From NCBI GenBank assembly GCA_024710825.1, contig JANJUA010000319.1, positions 1 through 5,920 on the forward strand: a stretch of 5,920 bases of DNA, given 5' to 3'. A model generated the notes under the pieces. That model did no database searches and was not told the DNA's origin. It was given only the letters and a program-made list of their open reading frames with translations. Position 1 is the first letter of the stretch, and each line of letters opens with the position of its first letter. The DNA is from Solirubrobacteraceae bacterium. Its GTDB lineage: Bacteria; Actinomycetota; Thermoleophilia; Solirubrobacterales; Solirubrobacteraceae. Of the stretch, positions 1 to 5,155 are shown piece by piece. Both the position numbers and the translations under genes were made by a program.

Positions 1-1
1 C

Positions 2-856
2 GTCCGGGAGGGGAACCTGCTGAAGGCGTTCCCGGTGGTCACCGAGTCGCGCGGGCTGCTCATGGTCTTCGTCCGCGGCGACCACCGCCTCAACGAGGTC
101 AAGCTCGCCAACACGCTCGGCGAGCCGTTCCGCCCGGCGCACGCCGACGAGCTCCGCGGCCCGGGCGGCTTCCTCGGGCCGCATCCGGAGCTCCCGTCGC
201 TGTTCGACGCCGCCGTCGTGCCCGGCCGCTACGTGACCGGGGCCAACAGGCCCGACCTGCACGTCGTCGTGGACGTCGAGGGCGGCGAACGGGTCGACGT
301 CCGCACCGTGGAGGTCGGTGACACCGTGGGCGGCCACGCGATCGCGATCGAGCCGGCGATCGAGGTCGGCAACATCTTCAAGCTCGGCACCCGCTACTCG
401 GAGCCGCTCGGCGCCCGCTACCTGGACGAGAGCGGCACCGAGCAGCTCGTCCACATGGGCAGCTACGGGATCGGCCCGGCGCGGATCGTCGCCGCCGCGA
501 TCGAGCAGTCCGCCGACGAGCAGGGGATCTCGTGGCCCCGCGCGCAGGCGCCGTGGGACGTCCACGTCGTCGCGCTCGGCGGCGAGGAGGAGCTGGCGGC
601 CGCGGAGCGGCTGGGCAGCGAGATCGAGGCCCGCGGGCTGTCGGTGCTGCTCGACGACCGCCCGCTGCGCCCCGGCGAGAAGTTCGCCGACGCGGAGCTG
701 CTCGGCTGCCCGCTGCGCCTGACGGTCGGCAAGCGCTCGCTGGAGTCGGGCGTCGCGGAGGCGCAGGTGCGGCGCGGGCTGCGGTCCCACGAGGCAGGCG
801 TGTCGCTCGACGGCGGCGCGGACTCCGCGGTCGCGCTGTGGACCGACCTCCCCTGA
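2..856 (+). CDS. proS: Prolyl-tRNA synthetase, C-terminal half (5' end outside window)
   Basis: Charges tRNA-Pro with proline in the cytoplasm. The frame is open from base 2, giving 284 residues of a protein usually near 570-590, so the start and class II motifs 1 and 2 lie upstream. In order I see the end of the bacterial editing insertion domain (VRGDHRLNEVKL, about bases 71-106), the return to the catalytic core (VGNIFKLGTRYSE, from base 365), class II motif 3 (MGSYGIGPAR, bases 455-484, with its ATP-binding arginine) and the anticodon-binding domain from APWDVHVV (base 548), including RPGEKFADAELLGCP and VGKR. The insertion domain marks the bacterial type of ProRS, which edits mischarged alanine. 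The gene stops with TGA at 854-856 and overlaps or abuts the next gene, so the two are probably cotranscribed. Nothing looks broken. Identity is close to certain. Confidence 0.97.
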   Translation, partial: VREGNLLKAFPVVTESRGLLMVFVRGDHRLNEVKLANTLGEPFRPAHADELRGPGGFLGPHPELPSLFDAAVVPGRYVTGANRPDLHVVVDVEGGERVDVRTVEVGDTVGGHAIAIEPAIEVGNIFKLGTRYSEPLGARYLDESGTEQLVHMGSYGIGPARIVAAAIEQSADEQGISWPRAQAPWDVHVVALGGEEELAAAERLGSEIEARGLSVLLDDRPLRPGEKFADAELLGCPLRLTVGKRSLESGVAEAQVRRGLRSHEAGVSLDGGADSAVALWTDLP

Positions 857-1464
857 CCTTCCGGCGCCTGAGCGGCCTGGACCGCTCGGGCCCGCCGCCG
901 CCGGAGACCCAGGCCGGCGCGCCGTTGCGCCCCTGGACGATCCCGAACGCGATCGGCTACGTCCGGCTCGCGCTCGTCCCGGTCTTCCTCGTGCTGGCGC
1001 TCTCCTCCGAGACGGGCACGGACGCGCTGCCGGCGGTGATCTTCGCGATCGTGACCTGGGGCGACTACGCGGACGGCATAGCGGCGCGGGTCACCGGCCA
1101 GTACAGCCGGCTCGGCGCGCTCATGGACCCCGTGGTGGACCGGCTGATCGTGCTCGCCGGGGTCGTCGTCTGCTGGCACTTCTCGCTGCTGCCCCGGTGG
1201 GCGATCGCGGTGCTCGCCGCACGGGAGGCGCTCATGCTCGTCTTCGGCCAGTACGCGATCCGTCACGGGGTGGAGCTCAAGATCAACTGGCCCGGGCGCT
1301 GGTCGGTGTGGCCGCTCATGGCGGGCGTCTTCCTGGCGCTGTGCGGCGTCGAGGATCTCGCCGCCGTCCTGCTCGTGGTCGGCCTGGTGCTGGCGATCTG
1401 GGCCACCGTGCTCTACGGTCGCTCCGCCGTACGTCAGCTCCGCGAACCCTCAATCTCAACTTGA
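838..1464 (+). CDS. CDP-alcohol phosphatidyltransferase family membrane enzyme (PgsA-like)
   Basis: Family members transfer a phosphatidyl group from CDP-diacylglycerol to an alcohol, releasing CMP, at the cytoplasmic membrane. The complete signature D-x2-DG-x2-AR-x8-G-x3-D-x3-D is present (D76, D79, G80, A83, R84, G93, D97, D101 counted from the GTG at 838), so metal binding and catalysis look intact. The protein is hydrophobic, with several predicted membrane helices from about residue 36 onward, and opens its core with WTIPNAIGYVRLALVPVF, as PgsA proteins do. The acceptor cannot be read from sequence: glycerol-3-phosphate (PgsA), phosphatidylglycerol (actinobacterial cardiolipin synthase) and inositol phosphate are all possible. 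The start is uncertain. GTG 838 gives 208 residues and overlaps proS by 19 bases; CTG 853 would make a CTGA overlap; TTG 925 would remove a Pro-rich leader of about 29 residues. None has a good ribosome-binding site. Confidence 0.88.
   Translation: MDRPPLTFRRLSGLDRSGPPPPETQAGAPLRPWTIPNAIGYVRLALVPVFLVLALSSETGTDALPAVIFAIVTWGDYADGIAARVTGQYSRLGALMDPVVDRLIVLAGVVVCWHFSLLPRWAIAVLAAREALMLVFGQYAIRHGVELKINWPGRWSVWPLMAGVFLALCGVEDLAAVLLVVGLVLAIWATVLYGRSAVRQLREPSIST
866..891 (+). other. Hairpin at the proS-pgsA-like junction
   Basis: A 10-base-pair inverted repeat (866-875 with 882-891, one G-T wobble, loop CCTGGA) begins 9 bases after the proS stop codon. No T-run follows. It lies inside the phosphatidyltransferase reading frame if that gene starts at 838 or 853, but would be 5' leader if translation starts at TTG 925. 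It could be a weak terminator or attenuator, an mRNA-processing element, or a coincidence of GC-rich coding sequence. Confidence 0.4.
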
Positions 1465-1488
1465 CGTTATGGTGGGATGGGCTATGCT
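1461..1488 (+). promoter_or_regulatory. Sigma-70-type promoter of the rsiG-like operon
   Basis: TTGACG (1461-1466) and TATGCT (1483-1488) are separated by 16 bases, close to the housekeeping consensus and conspicuous in such GC-rich DNA. The predicted transcript starts near 1494-1497 and has a leader of about 40 bases before the ATG at 1537. The -35 box overlaps the TGA stop of the upstream gene. A small palindrome, TCAACTTGA (1456-1464), overlaps the -35 box, and GGGA-N10-TCCC (1474-1491) brackets the -10 box; either could bind a regulator, but both are short. No WhiG-type promoter (TAAA with GCCGATAA) is visible. Confidence 0.75.
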
Positions 1489-1524
1489 CCCGCCCTCGGC
1501 CACTCTCGTCGTCGGCTTGTCAGT

Positions 1525-1529
1525 AGGAG
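1525..1529 (+). promoter_or_regulatory. Ribosome-binding site deciding the rsiG-like start
   Basis: AGGAG lies 7 bases before the ATG at 1537. It selects that codon over the in-frame ATG at 1477, which would overlap the promoter and add 20 unrelated residues. Confidence 0.85.
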
Positions 1530-1536
1530 TCACCGC

Positions 1537-1791
1537 ATGGACACGTTCCCCGATCTCGGCTCGCTCTCCGACCAAGAGCTGAAGGACCTCATCCAGAAGC
1601 TCACGGAGGAGGAGGTCGACATCTCGTACAAGCGGCGGATCCTGCACGGCAAGATCGACATCCTGCGCGCGGAGCTCGTGAACCGCCTGCGCAAGAGGCA
1701 CGAGGGTGGGGAGGACGTCATCACCGGCGACGACGTCCGCAGGCTCACGGACATCCTGGCCGGACGGACGGGCGAAGAGCCCACCTCGTAA
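1537..1791 (+). CDS. rsiG: RsiG-like c-di-GMP-binding anti-sigma factor candidate
   Basis: Small soluble protein of 84 residues, almost entirely predicted helix. A first helix (about residues 10-24, SDQELKDLIQKLTEE) leads into a long charged helix (24-54) carrying E26-x3-S30-x2-R33-x3-H37-x3-D41. This matches the RsiG signature E-x3-S-x2-R-x3-Q-x3-D except for His in place of Gln. In Streptomyces, RsiG has two such motifs, binds a c-di-GMP dimer and then holds the sporulation sigma factor WhiG inactive. Shorter one-motif homologues in Rubrobacter-like lineages act as homodimers, and this protein has that layout. A short C-terminal helix (about 65-77, DDVRRLTDILAGR) follows. There are no cysteines or membrane segments. 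It is the first gene behind the promoter and is followed after one base by the FHA gene. The partner sigma factor is not in the window. Family membership is well supported by the motif; c-di-GMP binding and sigma inhibition here are inference. Confidence 0.8.
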   Translation: MDTFPDLGSLSDQELKDLIQKLTEEEVDISYKRRILHGKIDILRAELVNRLRKRHEGGEDVITGDDVRRLTDILAGRTGEEPTS

Positions 1792-1792
1792 G

Positions 1793-2272
1793 GTGGCGCT
1801 GCACTGCCCCGAGTGCGGCTTCGTCAACGCCGACGGAGCGAACTACTGCCAGAGGTGCGGGGCGTTCCTCGGCGCCCAGGACCGGCCCGGCGGGGAGCAG
1901 TCGGACCCGGTCACCGCGACCTACCGCGTGGGCGAGACCGGTGAGCTGATCCCGGTCGACCTGGAGGAGGCCTCCTCCGAGGGCCCGGTCGTCGTCATCC
2001 GCTCCGGCGGCGGGCGCACCGGCGAGTCGTTCCCGCTGGACCGCGATCGCATGACGATCGGCCGCCGGCCCGACTCGGACATCTTCCTCGACGACGTGAC
2101 CGTCTCGCGCGACCATGCGCTGCTCGTACGGCGCGGCGGCGACCTGTACCTGGACGACCTCGGCTCGCTGAACGGCTCCTACGTCAACCGGCGGCGGATC
2201 GAGTCGCATCGGCTCGAGGACGGCGACGAGCTCCAGATCGGCAAGTACAAGCTGACCTTCCTCCAGCGGTGA
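1793..2272 (+). CDS. Zinc-ribbon and FHA-domain protein, GarA/OdhI-like
   Basis: A cytoplasmic protein of 159 residues that should bind phosphothreonine peptides. The N-terminus is a CxxC...CxxC zinc ribbon (C5, C8, C19, C22), followed by a linker (about 28-64) and a C-terminal FHA domain (65-159) with the family's key positions: GRRPDSDIFLDD (90-101), S105-R106-x-H108 and GSLNGSYVNR (124-133). Its core and ending (DGDELQIGKYKLTFL) closely resemble mycobacterial GarA and corynebacterial OdhI, which inhibit 2-oxoglutarate dehydrogenase and stimulate glutamate-making enzymes until a Ser/Thr kinase phosphorylates them. Their ETTS phosphorylation motif is not recognisable here; the nearest candidates are T41 and T43 in PVTATYRVGETGE. 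The GTG start at 1793 is one base after the upstream stop, has no strong ribosome-binding site (coupling is likely), and is supported by the ribbon starting right after it. The next gene encodes a MerR regulator, as beside garA in mycobacteria. Confidence 0.88.
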   Translation: MALHCPECGFVNADGANYCQRCGAFLGAQDRPGGEQSDPVTATYRVGETGELIPVDLEEASSEGPVVVIRSGGGRTGESFPLDRDRMTIGRRPDSDIFLDDVTVSRDHALLVRRGGDLYLDDLGSLNGSYVNRRRIESHRLEDGDELQIGKYKLTFLQR

Positions 2273-3027
2273 CCGTGGCCGATCACCCGGAGATCGAGCT
2301 GCCGGTCGAGGAGTCCGCTCCGCCGCGCGAGAAGTCGATGACGATCGGCGCCGTGACGAAGGCGCTCAAGCAGGAGTTCCCGGACATCTCGATCTCGAAG
2401 ATCCGGTACCTCGAGGACCAGAAGCTGCTGATGCCGCGCCGCACGCCCGGCGGCTACCGGCTCTACAGCCCCTCCGACGTGCAGCGCCTGCGCACGATCC
2501 TGCGCCTGCAGCGCGACGAGTTCCTGCCGCTGCGGGTCATCCGCCAGGAGCTGGCCTCCGGCCGGGCCGCCGACGCGGCTCCGGTGGCCGCGACCGCGGG
2601 GGACGGGCGGCGCGCCGCGCGGCGGCCGTCGGTGAGCGTGAGCGAGCGGGGGCCGCTGTACTCGCTCGACGACGTCGTGGAGGAGACGCGCGCCGACCCG
2701 GCGCTGGTGCGCGAGCTCGAGGAGTACGGCGTCATCAAGAGCGAGAACCGCGCGGGCGTGAAGTACTACGACGAGACGGAGCGCGAGATCGTCCGCGCCG
2801 TGGCGGAGCTGGCGCGCTACGGGGTCGGAGGACGCAACCTGCGCGTGTTCCGCTCCTCCGCCGACCGCGAGGCGGCGCTGCTCCAGCAGATCCTCGCGCC
2901 CGCGCTGCGCTCGCGCAATCCGCAGCGCCGCAAGGAGGCCGTCGAGGCGCTGGAGAACCTGGCCGCCGTGACGAGCCACCTCAAGCACCTGCTTCTCGTC
3001 CGCGACCTGCGCACGATCGTCGGATGA
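2269..3027 (+). CDS. ftsR: MerR-family transcriptional regulator, FtsR-like
   Basis: A DNA-binding regulator of 252 residues. The MerR winged-helix domain (about 24-95) shows MTIGAV, SISKIRYLEDQKLL and TPGGYRLYSPSDVQRL. Then come an Ala/Arg-rich linker (about 98-125) and a C-terminal domain (about 130-250) with RELEEYGVIKS, ELARYGVGGRNLRVFRSSADRE and a helical tail. This architecture, and several stretches such as the arm around NLRVFRSSADRE, match Mycobacterium Rv1828 and Corynebacterium FtsR, an activator of ftsZ and thus of cell division. Metal-binding cysteines of the MerR/CueR kind are absent, as in that subfamily. Its place directly after a GarA-like FHA gene repeats the Rv1827-Rv1828 order. 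The GTG at 2269 overlaps the FHA stop (GTGA), implying coupled translation. ATG 2338, at the start of the conserved domain, is an alternative start that would remove 23 poorly conserved residues. Targets in this organism are unknown. Confidence 0.88.
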   Translation: MTVADHPEIELPVEESAPPREKSMTIGAVTKALKQEFPDISISKIRYLEDQKLLMPRRTPGGYRLYSPSDVQRLRTILRLQRDEFLPLRVIRQELASGRAADAAPVAATAGDGRRAARRPSVSVSERGPLYSLDDVVEETRADPALVRELEEYGVIKSENRAGVKYYDETEREIVRAVAELARYGVGGRNLRVFRSSADREAALLQQILAPALRSRNPQRRKEAVEALENLAAVTSHLKHLLLVRDLRTIVG

Positions 3028-3554
3028 CCACGGCCGAGCTGCGAGCTCTCGTCCGCGACGTGGCGGACTTTCCCAACCCCGGTGTCGGCTTCCGGGACAT
3101 CACGCCGGTGCTGGCCTCTCCGGACGCGTTCCGCGCGGCCGTCGACGGGCTGGTCGAGCTCGGGCGCCCGTTCCGGCCCGACCACGTGCTCGCCGCGGAG
3201 GCGCGGGGCTTCCTCTTCGGTCCGGCGATCGCCTCCGCGCTCGGGGCGGGCTTCGTGCTGGCGCGCAAGCCGGGCAAGCTGCCGCGGGAGACGGTCAGCG
3301 TCGAGTACGAGCTCGAGTACGGGGTCGATCGGCTCGAGGTGCACACGGACTCGCTCGGCCCGGGGGCGCAGGTGCTCGTGCACGACGACCTGCTGGCGAC
3401 GGGCGGGACCGCCGCCGCTCTGTGCCGGCTGGTGGAGGAGGCCGGCGGCGACGTCGTCGCCTGCGGCTTCCTCCTGGAGCTGGCGTTCCTGGATGGGCGC
3501 TCGCTGCTGGAGCCCTACCCGGTGCACGCGCTGCTGCGCGACGAAGCGGAGTAG
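3024..3554 (+). CDS. apt: Adenine phosphoribosyltransferase
   Basis: Purine salvage: adenine + PRPP gives AMP + diphosphate in the cytoplasm. At 176 residues it is normal length for bacterial APRT. It opens with the family pattern DFPNPGVGFRDITPVL (15-30), has AARGFLF-like AEARGFLFG (58-66), the flexible loop KPGKLPRETVSVEYELEYG (82-100), and the PRPP-binding loop VLVHDDLLATGGTA (117-130) with both acidic residues D121 and D122. The ATG at 3024 overlaps the ftsR stop as ATGA, so translation is probably coupled. Beyond sharing a transcript, a functional link to the regulators upstream is not visible; in other bacteria apt often lies next to the stringent-response gene rel, which is not in this window. 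Identity is secure. Confidence 0.96.
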   Translation: MTTAELRALVRDVADFPNPGVGFRDITPVLASPDAFRAAVDGLVELGRPFRPDHVLAAEARGFLFGPAIASALGAGFVLARKPGKLPRETVSVEYELEYGVDRLEVHTDSLGPGAQVLVHDDLLATGGTAAALCRLVEEAGGDVVACGFLLELAFLDGRSLLEPYPVHALLRDEAE

Positions 3555-3558
3555 GAGG
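3553..3558 (+). promoter_or_regulatory. Ribosome-binding site of the SRPBCC gene
   Basis: A full AGGAGG, overlapping the apt stop codon (TAG 3552-3554), sits 11 bases before the ATG at 3570. The spacing is slightly long but it supports this start and independent translation of the last operon gene. Confidence 0.65.
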
Positions 3559-3569
3559 CGGGCGGGCCG

Positions 3570-4013
3570 ATGCCGTCGGCGTGCGTCAGCCGGACGGTGG
3601 CGGCGGCTCCGCAGGCGGTGTGGGCGCTCGTGGGCGACCCGCGGCAGCTTCCTCGCTGGTGGCCGCGGGCGGTGCGCGTCGAGGGCGTGACGGGGCGGGG
3701 GTTCACGCTCGTGCTGGAGAGCAGGCGGGGGCGGGAGGTGCGCGCCGACCAGGTGGTGATCCTCGAGGACCGGATGCGCCGGCGGGTGTGGGCGCTGGAG
3801 GTCGAGGACACGCCGTTCGCGGCGGTGTTCACGGCGAGCGAGACGGAGGTGCGGCTGGCCCCCGCGGACGGGGGGCGGACGTCGCTGGAGCTGGAGCTGC
3901 GGCAGCGGCTGCGGGGGACGAACCGGCTCGGAGGCTTTCTCGCGGGCCGCAGCGGCCGCCGGCAGCTGCGAGCCGCGCTCGACGCGGTCGAGCGCGAGCT
4001 GGCGGGCGGCTGA
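3570..4013 (+). CDS. SRPBCC-fold (START-like / polyketide cyclase-like) protein of unknown function
   Basis: A predicted soluble protein of 147 residues. The N-terminal pattern, a strand (CVSRTVAAAP) followed by QAVWALVGDPRQLPRWWPRAVRVEGV (residues 15-40), is typical of SRPBCC proteins, where the W-x-x-x-x-x-P/W segment opens the ligand pocket. Successive predicted strands follow (FTLVLESR, VRADQVVILED, RRRVWALEVED, EVRLAPADGGRTSLELEL), and the protein ends in the long C-terminal helix (about 126-145) that closes the pocket. The family covers lipid and hormone binding, polyketide cyclisation and ring hydroxylation, so no substrate can be named; no metal-binding or catalytic motif stands out. 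It follows apt by 15 bases and is probably the last gene of the operon. It is arginine-rich but otherwise has the same codon character as its neighbours. Confidence 0.75.
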   Translation: MPSACVSRTVAAAPQAVWALVGDPRQLPRWWPRAVRVEGVTGRGFTLVLESRRGREVRADQVVILEDRMRRRVWALEVEDTPFAAVFTASETEVRLAPADGGRTSLELELRQRLRGTNRLGGFLAGRSGRRQLRAALDAVERELAGG

Positions 4014-4025
4014 GCGCGGAGGCCG

Positions 4026-4057
4026 CCGCCGGCGCCCCGTCGCGCGCGAGCCGGCGG
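4026..4057. terminator. Possible weak hairpin between convergent genes
   Basis: CCGCCGGC (4026-4033) pairs with GCCGGCGG (4050-4057), an 8-base-pair stem with a 16-base loop and no T-run. It fills most of the 44 bases between the convergent stop codons of the SRPBCC gene and the minus-strand membrane protein gene. Such repeats arise easily in GC-rich DNA, so its role as a two-way terminator rests mainly on position. Confidence 0.35.
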
Positions 4058-5098
4058 TCAGCCGAGGTCGAGCTTGCCCGTGAGCACGACGGTGGTCGGC
4101 TTCTGCGGGTCCGTGTCGCTCTCGAGGGAGATGACGAGGCGGCGGTAGTCGGCGGCGTCCTCGGGCAGGGCGCTGGCGCCTTCGAGGCGGCCGTTGCGGC
4201 CCACCGCGGGGGCGAAGCCGAGCCTGGTCGCCGCGCCGCCGGGGCCGCCGGCGAGCCAGACGGCGTAGGCGTCGTCCTTGGTGTTGCGCCGGAGGTCCTG
4301 GCCCTGGATCGCGACGGCGCGCTGGTCGCCCTGGGCGAGGACGTTCGCGACGCCGAGCGCCTCGCCGCCGCCGGGCGCGCGGAGGTTGATCTGGGCGACG
4401 ATCTCGGGGTCGGCGGCCGCGGTGGTCGTCTGCGTGGCCGCGACGGTTGGGCTCTCGGCGTCGCCGTCGTCGTCGGTCAGCGCCCACACGAGCGCGGCGG
4501 CCAAGACGATGACGATCCCGGCGATCAGCAGCGCGCCGCCGATGCGTGAGCTGGGCGGGCGCTGCGAGCTTTCCGGCGCGAACCCGGGGAGGCGGGTCTC
4601 GGCCTCGCCGTCGCCGGCCGCGGCGCCGGTCTCGGCCGTGGCGTCGACCGCCGGGGAGGCGCCCGCTCCCGTGGCGGGCTCGGTCCGTGCCGAGGGCTCG
4701 GCCGCCGCCGTCGCCCCGGCCTCCGCCGCGGGATCGGGAGCCGGCGCGGGCGGGACGTCGGGAAGCGCATCGGGCGCGAAGCCGCCCTCGCGGAGCGCCG
4801 CCGACGCGCCCGTCGCCCAGTCGCGGGCGGTGGGGGAGCCGGCCAGGTGCTCGAGCGTCTGCGTCGTCTCCGCCGGGTCCTGCTGCCCGAGCAGCCAGTC
4901 GCTCAGCTCCGCGCGGCGACCGGCCGGGATCTCGACGTCCGGCGGCGCGAGCGCCTCGAGTGCCCCGATCGCCCGGGCGCGCACCGAGGCGGCGTCGATG
5001 CGCAGCAGCCTGCCGAGATCGTCGTAGCGCTTGGCCTGCTGGAGCAGCAGCGCGAGCACCGCACGCTGATCGGGGCTCAGGTCGTCGACGGGGCTCAT
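4058..5098 (-). CDS. Membrane protein: sigma-region-4-like HTH, anti-sigma-like segment, RskA-like outer domain
   Basis: I assign no gene name. From the ATG at 5098 it has 346 residues. Residues 7-52 (LSPDQRAVLALLLQQ, KRYDDLGRLLRIDAASVRAR) look like the helix-turn-helix of sigma-70 region 4. Residues 61-102 (AELSDWLLGQQDPAETTQTL then HLAGSPTARDWATG) follow the rhythm of anti-sigma domains (LxxYLLGxLxPxE...HLAxCPxCRxxW) but lack Cys and the zinc ligands. A disordered Ala/Pro/Glu/Thr linker covers about 103-184. One membrane helix (187-207) is preceded by Arg and followed by DDDGD, predicting N-inside, C-outside. The outer domain (about 230-346) shows AYAVWL (277-282), ISLE (323-326) and KPTTVVLTG (333-341), the pattern of the RskA C-terminal domain. 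An upstream in-frame extension runs into the divergent gene and is not credible. No Shine-Dalgarno precedes the start. A role in envelope-linked transcription control is inference. Confidence 0.8.
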   Translation of the reverse strand: MSPVDDLSPDQRAVLALLLQQAKRYDDLGRLLRIDAASVRARAIGALEALAPPDVEIPAGRRAELSDWLLGQQDPAETTQTLEHLAGSPTARDWATGASAALREGGFAPDALPDVPPAPAPDPAAEAGATAAAEPSARTEPATGAGASPAVDATAETGAAAGDGEAETRLPGFAPESSQRPPSSRIGGALLIAGIVIVLAAALVWALTDDDGDAESPTVAATQTTTAAADPEIVAQINLRAPGGGEALGVANVLAQGDQRAVAIQGQDLRRNTKDDAYAVWLAGGPGGAATRLGFAPAVGRNGRLEGASALPEDAADYRRLVISLESDTDPQKPTTVVLTGKLDLG

Positions 5099-5107
5099 CG
5101 GCGCAGG

Positions 5108-5113
5108 AAGGTA
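5108..5113 (-). promoter_or_regulatory. Putative -10 box for the membrane protein gene (leaderless)
   Basis: On the minus strand TACCTT (TANNNT) ends 9 bases before the ATG at 5098, so transcription would begin at or beside the start codon. No Shine-Dalgarno is present, which fits a leaderless mRNA. No convincing -35 box was found. Confidence 0.4.
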
Positions 5114-5140
5114 TCGGAACTCACGTGCGCTCCCGACCGG

Positions 5141-5146
5141 TAACCT
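5141..5146 (+). promoter_or_regulatory. Putative -10 box for the thioesterase gene (leaderless)
   Basis: TAACCT lies 9 bases before the ATG at 5156, again with no Shine-Dalgarno. GGAAC (5116-5120), the -35 type of some ECF sigma factors, lies upstream, but the -10 region does not match a known ECF consensus. The palindrome CACGTG (5122-5127) sits about midway between the two divergent boxes. Confidence 0.4.
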
Positions 5147-5155
5147 GCCGCCGCC

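Noticed and set aside
338..368. Clustered GCGATCG repeats, including the palindrome GCGATCGC
   Set aside because: They encode the conserved proS stretch AIAIEPAIEVG with preferred codons. There is no sign of an independent repeat element.
532..837. Upstream extension of the phosphatidyltransferase frame to ATG 532
   Set aside because: The extra 102 residues are Arg/Gly/Ala-rich and lie out of frame inside the proS anticodon-binding domain. Family homology begins only near residue 30 from GTG 838.
1477..1536. Earlier ATG for the rsiG-like gene
   Set aside because: It would lie within the promoter, upstream of the predicted transcript start. The AGGAG at 1525-1529 clearly serves ATG 1537.
2817..4487. 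Long minus-strand open frame of 556 codons
   Set aside because: It runs antisense across ftsR, apt and the SRPBCC gene, and its product is a monotonous Arg/Pro/Ala string with no domain pattern. It is a shadow of high GC content at third positions.
3422..4549. Plus-strand open frame of 375 codons
   Set aside because: It overlaps apt, the SRPBCC gene and the antisense of the membrane protein gene. Its Gly/Ala/Arg-rich product shows no motif.
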